DNA of 64,000 nt. It comes from Lepidurus packardi (lineage: Eukaryota; Arthropoda; Branchiopoda; Notostraca; Triopsidae). Made by a program: the position numbers and the translations under genes. This document shows positions 44,536 to 57,679 of the stretch, one piece after another. The notes under the pieces were generated by a model. The model was not told the DNA's origin, searched no databases, and worked only from the letters and a program-made list of their open reading frames with translations. How positions within the stretch are numbered: the stretch's first letter is position 1; every line of letters starts with the position of its first letter. The stretch is taken from contig JAKZAN010000001.1 in the NCBI GenBank assembly GCA_023053545.1, positions 9,692,565 to 9,756,564 on the forward strand, given 5' to 3'.

Positions 44536-46750
44536 TCAAAGTGAATCTGAGAAAAGACCATGCGACCAAGAGCTGCTACGAGTTAATCGTCGAGCACTAC
44601 GAGGCACTGAGGAAGTGAGCGTGGCTACGTCATTCCCAAATTGCAATTTCCCGGGTTGGAACACGCATCCGGAGTCATCCGACGCGGGCGAGTTAGTTGA
44701 ATTGTTGGCCGAGCGTGGGAAACTCAGAACGACGTCCTTCAAGCCTTGGTCCTCCATTTTCACATCTTCCAGGCTGAAACGCAAAGCCGGAATTCTATAG
44801 AAAATAATAATAATCTATTTTAAACTTTTTATCCAAGTGTTTTAATGGAGAAAAATTACGCTTGGAGTAGTGCCACGCTTCCAGTCTTGCACAGCTCGCC
44901 CTCAGCTGTTCGCTCATTCATGATTACGCAAATTCCATATTCTTTGCAGCCGTGCACGCGAACGTCTTTCCACTCGCAAAGAGCGCTTTCATCCATCTGT
45001 AGAAATAAATGATTAGAGATGAATTATAACAATTCTCACTGATTATCCTGACATTTCTTCATTAAAAATGAATTCTTAGGAAAAATAATTTTCAGTTACC
45101 TCCAGGCCAATAACACACGAAGTAATGGTTGACTTGTTCATGTATAATTCCGCTTCATCACGTATGGTCACCCCAGCGGCTAAGTGGCGGAGAAGGACGT
45201 CATCCATCCGTACGCTTCCCCCCAAAGCAACTAATCCTTTGCCTTGGTAGGCATCATTGGGCTTTGTGAGCTCTTGCCACACCAAAACGCAATTCCGTAG
45301 ATTCAAAGTACCTCGGGCCATTAAAATGCCCATATCAGGACACGATAACGTCACGTTCTCAACAAAGAGCGGCAGACCTCCTTGGTATGGCAAAAGGACA
45401 TCGTTGTTGTCGCAGTAAAGCACTACATCTTCACGACTTGTACCCAAACCTACTCTCAAGCCATATTAGATGAATTTTAAACGAAGTTTCGAAAGATTTT
45501 ACCTTGAATTCTGCCTCCGTATTCTAAGCCACCCAAGTTTTGCAATTCGTGACGACCAGGAGCCAGAAAGACCGTATCTCCCGCACAAGTACACTCGAAC
45601 GCTTCAGTAACGGATCCGTAACATCTTAAATAATCAATGGAGTATTAAGTTATGATAAAAAATTCAAGGACAAACTTTCGTGCACAGATTATTGACAATT
45701 ACTTGACTTGGAGATTAGGCGGTAACACAGCTTCAACTTTATCTAAATTCTGGCGAAGTTGATCCAAAGATCCTCCAAGCCAGACGAGGAAAGCCTCCGG
45801 GACATTCCTATTGCGACTATTTACCCGCTTTTCAATTCGGTGGCGGTAGAGGAGTATACTACGACCAAATTTGATTTTTTCTACGTTTTTGGTTAAAGGT
45901 TTGACTACCGTAAAGTTGGGTCTAATAAGAGTTTAATCTCGTTCCTCTGCTTCTCCAAGTCCAAATTGAGTTGCATGAGTTGCAAAGCTTCTACTTCAGT
46001 TAGTTCGCGATCGGAATCGCTTGTTCCCAAGGAATTCTCCACCTGATTAAGCTTTTCGCGCGTTTCACGCCCTTCTTTAATTAGCTGCTTATATCGGGCG
46101 GCTAAGGTAGGCGTCACAGCTCCGCGTTGCAAATCATAAAACCTATAGATAAAAAAGAAACCGTAAGTATAAATAGCTTGACTAATCAGCGCTTTGGGAC
46201 TGACATGCGAATGCGAGTTTCCAAATGCGTGCTAACCCAGTCTTCAGCAAAATCGTCCTCATCCCATGGCAGCCAAATATGCTCATAAAAAAACCTGGAG
46301 GGATACCAAGAGCTATAAATCTTAGTACGGTACGAAAACGCTGTTAATTATAAACCTTAATTTTTGGAGGGCAAGATGAGTAATTTCTATTAAAATAGCT
46401 TTGTTCTCTTGGTCTGTAATAGGATAAATCTCAATCAGAGAAGTATTTTCAGTACAGCCAGACTGTGTTGTGACAAGGGCTTGGTGTTCATCATAATCCA
46501 CATAATCTACTTCAACAATGCCATAATTTCCGCCTTTCCAGACCGCTTGCCAGCCAGCAGGTTCCACTGTTACTTCCAGGAACGTACTCCAAAGTTCCTT
46601 TACTTTTTCAGCGATTACTGGAGTATCTGAGCTCAGAATGTTGGACATGTCTTGGTAAAGTTCGGTGGGAGGTTTGGAACCAGGGTAGGTTATGGGCAAA
46701 GTTTTCACGTCCAGTATCGAAGGTAAATCGGTGACCGGATCAATGTCCAT
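44536..46750 (-). CDS. SHCBP1: SHCBP1 / Nessun dorma family protein
   Basis: Family members act at the midbody and ring canals in cytokinesis and have a C-terminal right-handed beta-helix. Exons: 46356-46750, 46205-46294, 45909-46142, 45703-45858, 45503-45624, 45100-45449, 44860-44996, 44536-44794; 580 aa (672 in human, similar to the fly homologue), all phases consistent. Matches to the family: EPAGWQAVWKG with the following VDYVDYDEHQALV; RFFYEHIWLPWDEDD; the helical segment with LGTSDSDRELTEVEALQL ending DPTLR; AGDTVFLAPGRHEL opening the beta-helix; and repeated short strands in the 45100-45449 exon (LNLRNCVL, GVTIRDEAELYMNKS). The last exon is serine-rich and probably disordered. The 50-nt intron 45859-45908 is the shortest in the model. 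Confidence 0.9.
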
Positions 46751-47235
46751 TGCAGCCTATTAACACAAGCAAGTGTTACTTACAATATAATTAAGTTTCG
46801 CGTATTATAATACCATTATAAGTTGCAAAAAAACGGATCTTAAATTTCAAACGAAGGTTCAGCTGTTTCCAAACGTTTTAAATTTGAAGTGTCGACCGCA
46901 CCGCCCGCTAGGTACTTCTAAACGGCGAATCAGGATTAAAATTAGTTATGATGTGAACTGCGAGTAGCCTCGAGTAGATTTTCTTTGTTACCTTAATCTG
47001 CTACAGTTTTTATATAGTATAGCTTATCATACTTTATCTGTTAGCATTCTTAAATTTTGTGAAAAAAATAGTTACATAGACTTGAAACACCCTTAACGTT
47101 GATTTCATAAATTGAACTTTATTTAAGAAGCTGCCGCCATCTAGGCCAATTTCTGAAACTACAAAGGGGTGTCCAAAGCTACGTGCGATGTTTTGATCAT
47201 GTTATGTATTCTAGTCGCGGGAAACAAATATTAAA
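46751..47235. promoter_or_regulatory. divergent promoter between SHCBP1 and GINS1
   Basis: Only 485 bp separate the two start codons, which point away from each other. It contains TTTCGCG near 46796, similar to E2F sites, and TTTGAA near 46891, similar to the cell-cycle homology region of animal mitotic promoters. These short motifs are suggestive only. Confidence 0.45.
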
Positions 47236-48084
47236 ATGCTTTGTGACAAAAGCTTGGAGCTTATACGGGAATTAGACCGTGTCAAAGATAGCCTCCCTCC
47301 GTTTAACGTAAGTTACCACTTCAACCAGCTGCATCGTCATACATAATTTAATTGATTAGGAGGATGTAGCCCGACAAGTGCTGGAAGAAATGCGCGCCCT
47401 TTTCGAGCAAAACCAACACGACGTGTAAGTCCCAATTTTCTCCTGTTTCCCAAGTCTATACTTTTAGCCTTTGTAAAATTCAAAGTTACCTCTTGGTTCT
47501 CGTTATAAAATAGTAATGCTGCCATAGCTGGCGAAGCCAATCTAATTAACGCAGTACAAGTCAGACACGCAGCTTTAGAACGGAACAAGCGCTGTCTTTT
47601 GGCCTATCTGTAAGAAATTTACATGAAAACATAAGAAATAGAAAAAGCTAAAAAGTCTCCTCAGTTATAATCGGTTACAAAGAATCCGAGACTTGCGGTG
47701 GCACTTTGGCAGCATCTTACCTCCTGACATTAAAAGTTCCATGTGTGTCCCAGAATCCCATTGGTTTGGGAGGTATAGCAAAGCCTTAGCAAACTATATG
47801 AAGGCTGTGAGCGAGGATCATGCTTTGGACCTGACTCAGTATGTCAAGCCGCCGAAACATCTCTACTTGGAAGTAAAAATAACGTTTTCATGTCACTCGT
47901 AAATTTCCCCCACTGAACATTCTATTTCATGTAAAAAAAGGTTCGAGTACTGCAGGATTACGGCGAGTTGGAAACCGAAGATGGGGATAGTGTGGTTTTA
48001 AAGCTACATAGCATACATTTCTTACCCCGTTCCCAATGCGAGCCCCTCATTCGTCAAGGCATTCTTGAACATGTGGAATCTTAA
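47236..48084 (+). CDS. GINS1: GINS complex subunit Psf1
   Basis: Psf1 is part of the GINS tetramer, which with Cdc45 and MCM2-7 forms the replicative helicase. Exons: 47236-47307, 47360-47424, 47514-47609, 47665-47872, 47941-48084; 194 aa (196 in human), phases consistent. The start [13 protein letters not shown] aligns with the family N-terminus. [16 protein letters not shown] is the conserved A-domain helix, followed by [10 protein letters not shown]. The small B domain at the C-terminus has [15 protein letters not shown] and [16 protein letters not shown] poly(A) signal lies about 108 bp past the stop. Confidence 0.96.
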
Positions 48085-48191
48085 CGGCCTTATCTAACGA
48101 AGCATGTCATTTATCCACATCATTCCTTGTCGTGCATCCATACATTACACATAACAACCTATTCGTAAACTTTCCTAAGAAAAAATAGAAT

Positions 48192-48197
48192 AATAAA
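48192..48197 (+). terminator. GINS1 poly(A) signal
   Basis: AATAAA about 108 bp after the GINS1 stop codon, with a TA-rich surround; position fits a short 3'UTR. Confidence 0.55.
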
Positions 48198-51100
48198 CAG
48201 TACACCGAAATAACAAATAGGAAATTTGGAAAACTAAAAATATGAACATTTTTGCCGACAATGAGATTTTCTGATAGTTAGTGTATAAAAGCAAGTTCAA
48301 GTTTAACTTGCAACGCGAAAAAGACTCGAAAGGTTTTCGTTATTAAAAGCAGTAGCCTCCATCAAGACCAGATGGTCACTCTTCACTTGAGGGCTGAGCG
48401 AACGGAGCTTTAAGCAGTAAAGCTGCTAATACTGGGTGAGATTTTTAACACCTGACCAAACGTATGGGTCGTATACCTCGGCTTTATGAGACATGTTTGC
48501 ATAACAGCTTATGTGAGCTAACGCAAACTGCTCTTTTTAGAAGTGTCTTGTGGGACCGTTTTTTTCTCAACACTGTTCAGCGTACTGCCATAATAACAAT
48601 AGTTAACAATCACTAAAAATAAGCAAAATAATTTCTTGGAATTTTTTGCTCAACGTTTATAACTTGGTAAATTTAGCGTGAAACAGTTAAGTTGAGACGG
48701 AGGTTTTTATTATCTTCACTAATGAGGCAAGGCATGTCGAAGACTGACATGTCACCAACAATGCAACTTTACGCAGTTAGGGTTTAAGCCCATGTGGTTT
48801 CCATTCGTCTGAACCCAACACAAAGAACTTTTGCATAAACGAAATACCGATCCTTGATTAACGATGATCCCATATACCTGACGCTAACAAAGCTGAACTC
48901 AGAACTTTTCAAAGCAAAGGAAAAACCCATTTCGACCCCTTCGTTTACCGAAACTGGATTCTTTCACCCTCGCAGTAGCGTCGTTTTTCCATTACCCCAC
49001 CAGAACCTCAAAAGCAACCATAGTTAATAGATAAACATCGCTAAACTTGGCGGCATACATAACGTTGTCAATTTCGGCCACATCTGTGATTTGTGTTCCC
49101 CGCTTAAAAGATACTGTGTCTAGATATCTATATCCAATCCTTCATAGTTGAATCTCCCCATAATTGAGCTAGTAGTATTAATTAAGGAACTATATCGCTT
49201 CCAATGTTGAATAATTGGAAAAAAAGATGAATTGTTACAATTTTGCCCCAACTTAATTTCAACGTGGGATGTATAAGCCCACGATTTTGGAAGTGTAAAA
49301 CGAATAGCAAGATGATTACGATGAAATAATAGGCATAGAGATTTAAAGGAGAGTAGGTCTATCTTTTTTTGGCCACCCTGGGGTTAAAAACGTGACTTTG
49401 CATTGGAGGCTCGAAATTGGGGCGAATCTGTTGTGGGGCTAATTGCGGGAGGGTCGCAAGGACCACTGTTGCCGGAATTTAGGGTTTTGGACGACGCTGT
49501 GTACAGGCGTCGGGGCGCTAACCCCCACTTGACACCTTGGAATAGTGTGAAGCGAGTAGTGTTTCCCTTACATTTTCAAGTGTCCAATAGCCCAAATCAG
49601 GACTTCGGGTTCTTTCCGTAATTGGGCCGTCTCCCTGCACTTCGTGCGCGCTAGGTTAGCTTGCGTAATGAGCCAAATTTGACGCTCTTAAAACGTGGAA
49701 ATCTTGACATCCTTCAAGTGGGTCGTGAAAATGCTTAAAAAGGTGTCGAAAAGTTTTGCTCGGAAAGTTATATTCGTTGTTGCTAAAAGACATCCACATT
49801 GGAAAGCTTACTGAGTAGACAATGAATATTCGTTGATCCCGTCGAGACTTTTCTATAGAAGTAAAATAAAATGAGATATTATTCTTGAACTAAAAGGCAG
49901 CAGCATTTCTATGTTTGATAAAACTTAAGTCTACAATTTGCGTTATGTACAGTAAGATTCAACGTTGTAAAGAATTGTGGAAGTGTGCTCAATCAAATGT
50001 TTAGGTTCATGTTAGGATTTCTGTTAGTTGTATTCTGTAAAGTTGTACAACTCTCCAAAACTGTAGTTTGAGCTGTAAGCTGCATGTTTTTAAAGCCTGA
50101 GTGCTGGTAGAAAAGTGCGAGAGGGGTTTTAGGTCTTGTTGGCGCCAAAATGACATCGTAAATTGGGAAGTTTAATTGAAAGTTGACAATTGAAGTAGAG
50201 ATCTTGTGACAGGCGTAAAAAAGTGTAGATCCCTGCAGACTCCCTAAAGGCAATATGCTTAAAAGCTTTCATGCCCGGGTCGGATTTTTGTAAAGTGTTA
50301 AATGTAGAAAAAACCAAGCCTAAATTTATGGTTTCCGTAACACATACGGTGCATCTATACACAACAGCGCAAGGGTTGCGTTGAATTGACAATTGTCAAA
50401 GTTGCTCTTGGAAACGGAGGGGTGAGTCTCTCTCCCTTTAGTATATTTAGCCCCACCGCTATAAAGCATCTCTTGTGCTTGTCCCTTTAACTCACATGTG
50501 CCCAAAGAGGGTAGTATAACACTGAAAAGAGGGGGTGCATCTTTTTAATTTGATCTTTTTTGTCAACCATAGCTAAAGTAAAAAGCGCCATAGGGTGTCT
50601 ACTTACCCTTCGCTTTTCAAACTTTCAATTCGGTAAAATGGAAGATTTGAAAGTTCTACAAATCCCCAAACAAGGAGAGATCAAGAGCATTAAGCGAATT
50701 GTTGTAACCTGTCCTGTTTGACATGCTTGAGCGGTGAAAAGTCAACCCTTACACCCTATATTTATTCTTAAAAAAAGAAACGAAACTGTATATAGCGTAC
50801 GCTACGTAACGCTTCAGCTCATAAATGCGTATTTTGTTTGGAATCTGAAATTACTTGTTTAATAGAATGAATATCGCAAATCTTTGAGTTTAGTTAGTGA
50901 TTTTTGTCGCAAGCTATGTCAGTATCATTCACCATTATTAGTAAATTAAATATCGTATAGTATATATACTTTAAGCACGTTTAGCTTGTGTTTCTGCAGA
51001 GAAAGTTGTAGTTTCATAACCTTAATTTCTGTTTGGAATTGCGGTTTTAACTTAAATTTGGTTTATTTCTATGAAAGTAATTTTTGTATTAGCCTCGATT

Positions 51101-52040
51101 AAGTGTAGAACCACAAAGACAATGAAGTGAGATTAATGACCAGTTTATGGGCACCAGATGACGTTATGGACCTCAAAGGTGCTTCTGTAGATATCTTACG
51201 CTTGACGGACGACTTGAATGAAAGGTTACCGAGTCCCCTTCAACTTTGCTGGCTCCGAAAGGTGTCAAACCGTAGTGGGAGGGTTCCAATTCAGCATATA
51301 AGTTTATATATATATAACACACCTGCCCGAACTTTTAATGCTTGAAAACGTAATGTTTTGAAACTGGAAACTGCGTAGCGTAAGTCATGCTTGATAACCA
51401 TTACCATTATCCCCAATTAATTGCATCCGACCTGACAAGCGGAAGGGGAGGGGTGGTAGAAGAAGAAGAGGCGCGTGGCAGCCTTACCACGATAATATAG
51501 AACCAATAATGGACACCTAAATCCTTATGTGCGACCAGGGGAAAGTAACAACCTTTGGTTACTTGGGCCACTTTTGTTACACTTTGGTATGAAGATGGGC
51601 CAATTCCAATTCCCAAGGGTCACATGGTGCTGTAAAGGTCAAAGATTTATTTACACTTCACCTGTCGCTATTGAAGGGGAAGATGAGAGGGTTTCCACAC
51701 GTTTACAAGAGGCTTAATTGAATTTCTAATTAAGATTTCGGGGTTATTGACAGATTTATGAAGATGACCACTGTAGTCTTGAAAGTACAATCCTGACTAT
51801 AGAGGAGTGGGTTATACAGTCATTTCAGGGGAAAGATAATCTGTTCCCAATGACTAGATGGCATTATTGGATTCTTGTTCTTCGGCAAATTGGATTTGAG
51901 GGTTACATTTAGCGGCTTGGTCAGGGATTAACAGCTTCATTAACAAACCCCAACATGTCGCGTGACATAAAACATTGTGTGCTCTTAACTGTTCCTTAGA
52001 TTGGCGTCGAGTTTAAGGGCTGATTTTTTAAATTACTTTC
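48198..52040. other. gene-poor region
   Basis: No supportable gene. Scattered frames under 90 codons on both strands have no recognisable motifs. AT-rich stretches alternate with short GC-richer patches around 49400-49640 and 51240-51520. Confidence 0.6.
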
Positions 52041-53761
52041 TTAAGGCTCCCGTATACTTTAGCTCGGTATGTACTTTAGCATGGATAATTTCGGAACAAC
52101 TTTTTGGGAAAACCAGTACATTTCATGACAAAATTCTTCGAAAGTAATATTGCTAACCGGTAGAAGAGGGACAAGACGGTGTGGCCACTTTCTGATCTTT
52201 ATTTTTCACATCACGTGCAGACAAAAATCTAGCCCAAAATTATACTCCTTAGATGTGCCAGTCTCCTGGTTATCAAAGTATGCATTGTACGCTTCGAGAA
52301 GACGAAAAATAAGACCAAACGACCACGAAAACTAGAGGCTCTTCCAAGTGTACAGACCGAAATTGGACTTAGTTGTAGGACGATTTGTCCGTGTGTTTTG
52401 CCATAAGGAAACTAAGACGATTGACTTTAAAAAAATTACACGACGGACTTAAAATATCTTAATGAATGCTTAAAGGTATACTCATTGTCGATGTTGGAAA
52501 CATTCTAGCTCTGATTTGTGCAATAAGATGCATGATTTTGTCCAAAAGCTTATTGAAAACCTGAAAAGGCAACGTTGTAAGGTTGCGGCTGTATCTAAAG
52601 CGCGGGAGTTGGTGAGCGTTGGTAAGCGCAGCGTTTCTAAGTCGTGTTCCACAGCGTTCCTCGTTGTAAAAATGTCCAAAGTGTACTAAATCATAACTTT
52701 AGACTTCTAAAATATCGTGCAAAATCAGTACAGTGAATTAGTAGCTTATCTTTGGAGGGGTTCTTCTCTGACTTGTCCTCTGCAACAAAGGTATTTTCAC
52801 TTAATTCTTAGATAGTTATGTTGAACGGTACGACGAAATTAACAGGACCCGTTTCTTACAATAAATGCCACAGATTTGTTTTTTTTTTATTTAATTTCTC
52901 ATGTACACTGTATTCTTTATTGACGAAACTTTCCCCACGTGGACTTCATCGTATTCACCAAGTGTCTGACATTTTCAATTTCCACAACATTTGTAGTTCA
53001 TTAGTTACGATTTTTGTACGATTTGTCCGGCATGTCAACTGTCCTGTCCCTCTTCTAGTGCACAACCAAAGCACATTGTTTTCTGTCCAGTAATAAATTA
53101 GCAATTTGGAAATGAAGTTTGCAACTATGGAAAATACGTTTCCTAAAAATGGGTCCGTTGGTTATGCACTACACTAGCTGCTAAAAAGAAAACTTATGTT
53201 TTAGTTTGCTTTCAAATCTGACAAGCCGTTTTCGAGAAATTTTGTTCCTAAAGTTTGACGACTTCATTTGGGATATTGTGCTGCTACAGCAAATTATGAT
53301 ATAATGTTGCACTTTTCAGAACCAGAACAAGCATAGAAAATGTGCCGGTAATTAGCTGTATATTTATTTTTTCACTTTCTTACGAAAGGATTTCGCAACA
53401 CTCAACACGTTCTCTGGACTGAGTGACAAACGTGTGTCATTTTTCGAACAGTGAATTTTTTTAACTAATGGAGTGAAAGAAAGTACATATTTTAACGATT
53501 CTCATCAATGAAAGTTGACGATAATCGTTAACCTAACCTAACAAAACCTAATTCATTTCCAATCCGACTACCAATTTTCAACTCGAGTGAAACCCATGTG
53601 TCATTATTTTTCCAGAGAACGTTTTTGCAACAATATGGCACACAGTATCATTTTGACCTCCGGGTTTTAAAACCGGAGAACCTGTTGGCAAAACAATAAC
53701 AAACATCAGTGCCATCTGTGATTATTTCGCATCCATAAGCTAAGGTATACGGGATCTTTAA
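52041..53761. mobile_element. 1.7-kb TTAA-flanked inverted-repeat element
   Basis: The left end is TTAAGGCTC followed by CCGTATACTTTAGCT. The right end on the other strand is TTAAAGAT followed by CCCGTATACCTTAGCTTA. The right half, read in reverse, is related to the 515-bp Piezo-intron element: GCATCCATAAGC, CAGTGCCATCTGTGA and the AAGCCGTTTTCGAGAAA region are shared. A block at about 53400-53690 has no counterpart in the shorter copy. No transposase was recognised, so this is a longer non-autonomous form or a nested insertion. Confidence 0.7.
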
Positions 53762-54166
53762 GTGTGGAGAAATTCCAAAAGTATTGGACAAGAGATGCGA
53801 ACATTGAACTTTTTCAGGCAGTGAAAACTCAGAAGAAAGAAAATGAGCGACACTTCCTTATCTTGTTCACAATGTCAACGCGAACACATTATCGGGTCAT
53901 TGTCTGAGCGATTGAAAGGTTTTCTCTCAGGTTAAAATCTTTCGTAACGTTATCAGAATTAATATGTAATTCTAGAGATTATGTCTCATATTTTCCTTTG
54001 CTATTTTTTTCTTCATCTATTAAATAAGATATGTATGTTTATAGACAAGCGTTACTAGCGTAAGTATGGTGTGTTTAGAAGGTTCGCTTTAGAGTTTTCT
54101 GAATGCATTGGAGAGCTCCCTTCTAAAAGAAACGTCGTTGTGGATTTAAAAGAATGGGAAGAAAGC

Positions 54167-55124
54167 ATGCAAATGAGGTTTGTTTGAAGCCACCCGCCGC
54201 GTTGTGTAGTAGTGCTCTTCATTCCCGGGGCTCAATTGGATTATCTTTATACACACGCACGGATTTGCATACGGATTAAAACTATTGCCTTTAGCTTTCC
54301 GTGCTTGTTTTATACACGAACTGTCAGGACTCATTTGAATCCATGGCGTAATAAAGTTTGCGTATTATCCAAAGACTTTTGGGGCGGCTCTTGTTTGGCC
54401 AAGGCTCGTTAACGCAGTTCGACATGATGTGAGATTGTTTCGCGTGTTGGTTGTGTGCGACTTGTATGCAAATGAGGAGCCCCATTAGCATACAGAGAGC
54501 GCAGGTTTTCTTGGCAACGCGATTAGCTAACTGTATGGCACAGCTTATTGGAGATGCATAAGTCTCCTCCAAACGAGATTGCTATTATCTAAACCCCATA
54601 TGCACTTTCTATTTCCCTCAAGAGTTGGATACCGGTTACATTGTTGAGCCATAGAGATCTATTTAGCTGTAAAAGGCGTTTTAAAACGAAAACGCAGCGA
54701 GTAGGAAAATTTAAAGTTAGAGTGGAAATTCAGACTCTCTTTTGAAGTTTGAGGTTTTCAGGCACCAAAGGGGATTGAAAAGACAAGGAGAAGTACTTGG
54801 CAGTTGAAATGAGGCGAAATGGTTGGGGGAGAGGGAGAAATGATGACTCGTTGTGGGAAAGGTTGGAACCGTCAAGCACTGCACCACAACATTACCCAGC
54901 TCATTTGCATACTGGCAGTGGCGTTGTTAATTGCCGGCCTTTGCATGCTAATGACCTGTGACAACAGTGATGGACGGCCACACTCCAACTTGCGGCTCCT
55001 ATCCCCCACGTTGTCATTGCTTGCTTCATTTTCCAACTCCCCAGTCGACCACAAACTTTGCAATGCATACTTTTACGATCATTGTTATCGGTCATTTTTC
55101 CTATGCAGACGCATAAATGCAAAT
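54167..55124. promoter_or_regulatory. cluster of five perfect octamer (POU) motifs
   Basis: ATGCAAAT occurs at 54167-54174, 54466-54473 and 55117-55124 on the plus strand, and as ATTTGCAT at 54263-54270 and 54903-54910. The first two are part of a longer shared word, ATGCAAATGAGG. Extra near-octamers (GCCTTTGCATGCTAATG at about 54938) lie between them. This is the binding site of Oct/POU homeodomain factors. The nearest downstream start codon in either direction is the BH3-like frame at 56936. Confidence 0.55.
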
Positions 55125-56935
55125 CTTAGGCTTTGAGAATCAGTCTAACAGCTACACGATCTTCAAAGAGTACTTAGGGATTAACGGATTTAGATAATCT
55201 TACGCTTTTGAACTAATTAGAGTGAGAGTTTGGATTTATAACTAAGATGTATAAATCATTCCTTATTTGAAGCTTAGTTTCCAAACACTACCTGTTCTAA
55301 CTTTAACAACATAAAAAGTATTCAAAATGCAGTATTCTTTAAAAAATAGTAAGAAAGTAAAGCAATGTAAGTAAAGAACGCCCATATGAGTCCTAGTGTG
55401 GAATAATTAGGTCGAGACAAGTTGTGAACAATTACGAATTATTAAATTTATTTGATTTATTTACGATTTCAAGAATCTAGACATAAGTGTACTTGAAGTT
55501 TGATGTGCTGTGTACAGATCATTTCTGATTTCTTTTACTTCATAATTTAACATACATTGTCTGATTGAAAATGTTGCAAAGTTCTGTAAACGTTTTACAG
55601 TCACGTGGCTGTGACGTCAAGAGCGTGGGTCTTGCACAACCCCCGCCCCACCAGGAATCGCCATATTTCTCCCTTGTGTCCTGTGGTGAACGCGTGGCGT
55701 TAGTTTTGTCTTGGACAATTTGGGTGTTTTGAAACCAAGAGACAATGGTTGGAAAGTCCCTTAGCAAACCGAATAACTACCGTGGCGCAAATCGCTTCAA
55801 TGATTCATTAAAACCACAAAAAGTGCTTAGACGCTATTTTTCTCCCTGTACTTGGAAAGAACTTTTATCTTAACGTGCAATGATAACCTCAAGGTATTTC
55901 TTAAAGTGAAAATTGAATTCGTAAGAAAAATTAAGAGTATTAAATATGTGCACGAATGCCGGTGGGATACCAAACTCCGCTATCAAACTCCGCTTAGATA
56001 AGTCTCCCTCCTTTTAAGTTCTGGATAAATACATAGTTTTAAAAGTCAGTTATCTTCAAAGTTTAGTTTTGAAATGGTCGAAGTACCTGATTGAATGTAC
56101 CTGATTTGGTTGATAATGATTGAAAGATAATGGTTGAAAGTTCCTGATAATGGTAAATTGAAAGTAACATGATAATGGTTGAAAGTACCTGATTTGGCAC
56201 GAAAAAATAAGTTCCAAGTTAACAACGAAAGAAAGGTAAAACACGCAGGCATGTCAACAAAGTAACCTGCTTTTACTTATCATGCGTTCTTAACTTGCGG
56301 ATCCTTAAAAGAATGGCTTATCGAGTCAACCTTAAAAGACTTTCTGGTTGACTTTTAAGCCCGTTAAACGGTAGAAATACTGGATTACGGAACTGTTGTA
56401 GTATAAGTGAAGCGAGATATTGGGTTAGCGTGACTAGGCAGAAAAAATCATTGGGTCAGTTTTGGTCAACAAGGGAATCAAACCGGCTGATTCCATTAGC
56501 TTTGAGAGGGGATTCTGAAGATCTCGTTAGGCTTAGGACACGCCTACACCTTTTGCTCTCGAGGATTAATGATAGCTTCTATTGCTGGTCATCCCAGGAC
56601 TTTCATCTTCCATCAAACGAAAACTTGACGCTTTTGTGTATATTCTCTGTTGTACGCCCTCTAAGAATCGAAGATAAGAATGAGAATGAGGGTGTAAATG
56701 ATGAAACGTCTGTTTTACTATTGGGGGTAAATCCTGTCGTTCAAACAGACACAGCATCATTACCAAGATGATGCTATACGCACGGCTATACGCGTAAGCT
56801 CCTCCCCCTCTGACTAGGTTCGCGAGTACAATAGGCATAGAAAAGCGTCTGTCGCATCCCTTGGATGCTGCAGTCGACAGTCAGAGTCGCTCTCCACAAC
56901 TTTGAAAGCGTAGTTTTGGTTACCCGGCGAGCACA
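55125..56935. other. region upstream of the BH3-like frame
   Basis: No supportable gene. It contains an imperfect repeat array at 56080-56200, in which GATAATGGTTGAAAGTACCTGA-like phrases recur. The open frame 56430-56771 has no recognisable domain. Confidence 0.55.
56080..56200. repeat. imperfect short tandem repeats
   Basis: Repeated words ATAATGGTTGAAAGT and GTACCTGATTTGG recur three to four times with variations in spacing. No function is apparent. Confidence 0.7.
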
Positions 56936-57472
56936 ATGTGCTCTTTACTCTTGCTAACCGGTGCGGTGCCCTTACTGGACTACGACAATGGGTTCTCATT
57001 GCCAGACGATAATAATAATGTGGTGAACTTGTCCCTTTCGCATACTTCACCATATTCACCCGTACAGATTTCGTCAAATCAACAATTGCGAACAGAATAC
57101 GCGCTCCGGAACCGTTACCTTAAATCTAGTCTTCAGCATACTCCCGTGACTGATGAACGAATCCAGAGTCTGCTGAATCAGTGGACCAATTTGGCCCATG
57201 AGATTGAGCTCCACGAAGCAAATTCTTCCCGAGAATTGGATTCAGAATTGGAAGTTCCCGAAGAGACCGTATGGAAGCGGACTGGGAGGGAATTGCGCCA
57301 TATTGCTGATACTTTCGCCGGTTCTCACCAAAACAATCGTCTTTGTTATCGTAATCAGGATTTGGATGCAGATTTTTTGGGAATTATTTCCTTCCGGGCG
57401 ATTTCTTGGCTTGTCTGGACTTACCTTTGGCGTGCGGTCTGGAGGATGTGGAGGAGAATGTGTTGGCATTGA
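56936..57472 (+). CDS. open frame with BH3-like motif, possible Bcl-2 family gene
   Basis: The frame of 178 codons starts MCSLLLLTGAVPLL. A helical stretch (VTDERIQSLLNQWTNLAHEIE) is followed by an acidic linker and then RTGRELRHIADTF. This fits the BH3 pattern (L, four residues, then I-A-D) and resembles the BH3 of multidomain Bcl-2 proteins, which regulate apoptosis at mitochondria. After the BH3 the gene structure is unclear. One overlapping frame has an ELF..G stretch near 57380 like a BH1 motif. Another is reached by a possible intron at 57318-57355. The starting frame reopens at 57482 and ends in a hydrophobic stretch (VSLLLWILAFVLF) like a tail anchor. It may have a splice or indel I cannot resolve, or be a pseudogene. 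Confidence 0.4.
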   Translation: MCSLLLLTGAVPLLDYDNGFSLPDDNNNVVNLSLSHTSPYSPVQISSNQQLRTEYALRNRYLKSSLQHTPVTDERIQSLLNQWTNLAHEIELHEANSSRELDSELEVPEETVWKRTGRELRHIADTFAGSHQNNRLCYRNQDLDADFLGIISFRAISWLVWTYLWRAVWRMWRRMCWH

Positions 57473-57679
57473 AACTTCAGGTTGCAGGATGAGGATATGG
57501 TTCGTTGCGAACAATACTGCCCAAACTTGTCTTTCAAACCGGAAAAAGTTTCACTGCTGCTTTGGATCCTTGCGTTTGTTTTATTTCCAAGTTCTGATTT
57601 TGTGAATGTTTCGTATCATTTGTCTGATTTAACGGCTAGTCAGCTATATTTCCTTTTAATATTTTGGTTTCCTTAGTAG

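Noticed and set aside
54819-55136. 105-codon frame with one hydrophobic stretch
   Set aside because: Single predicted helix, no similarity, and it overlaps the octamer cluster; likely non-coding.
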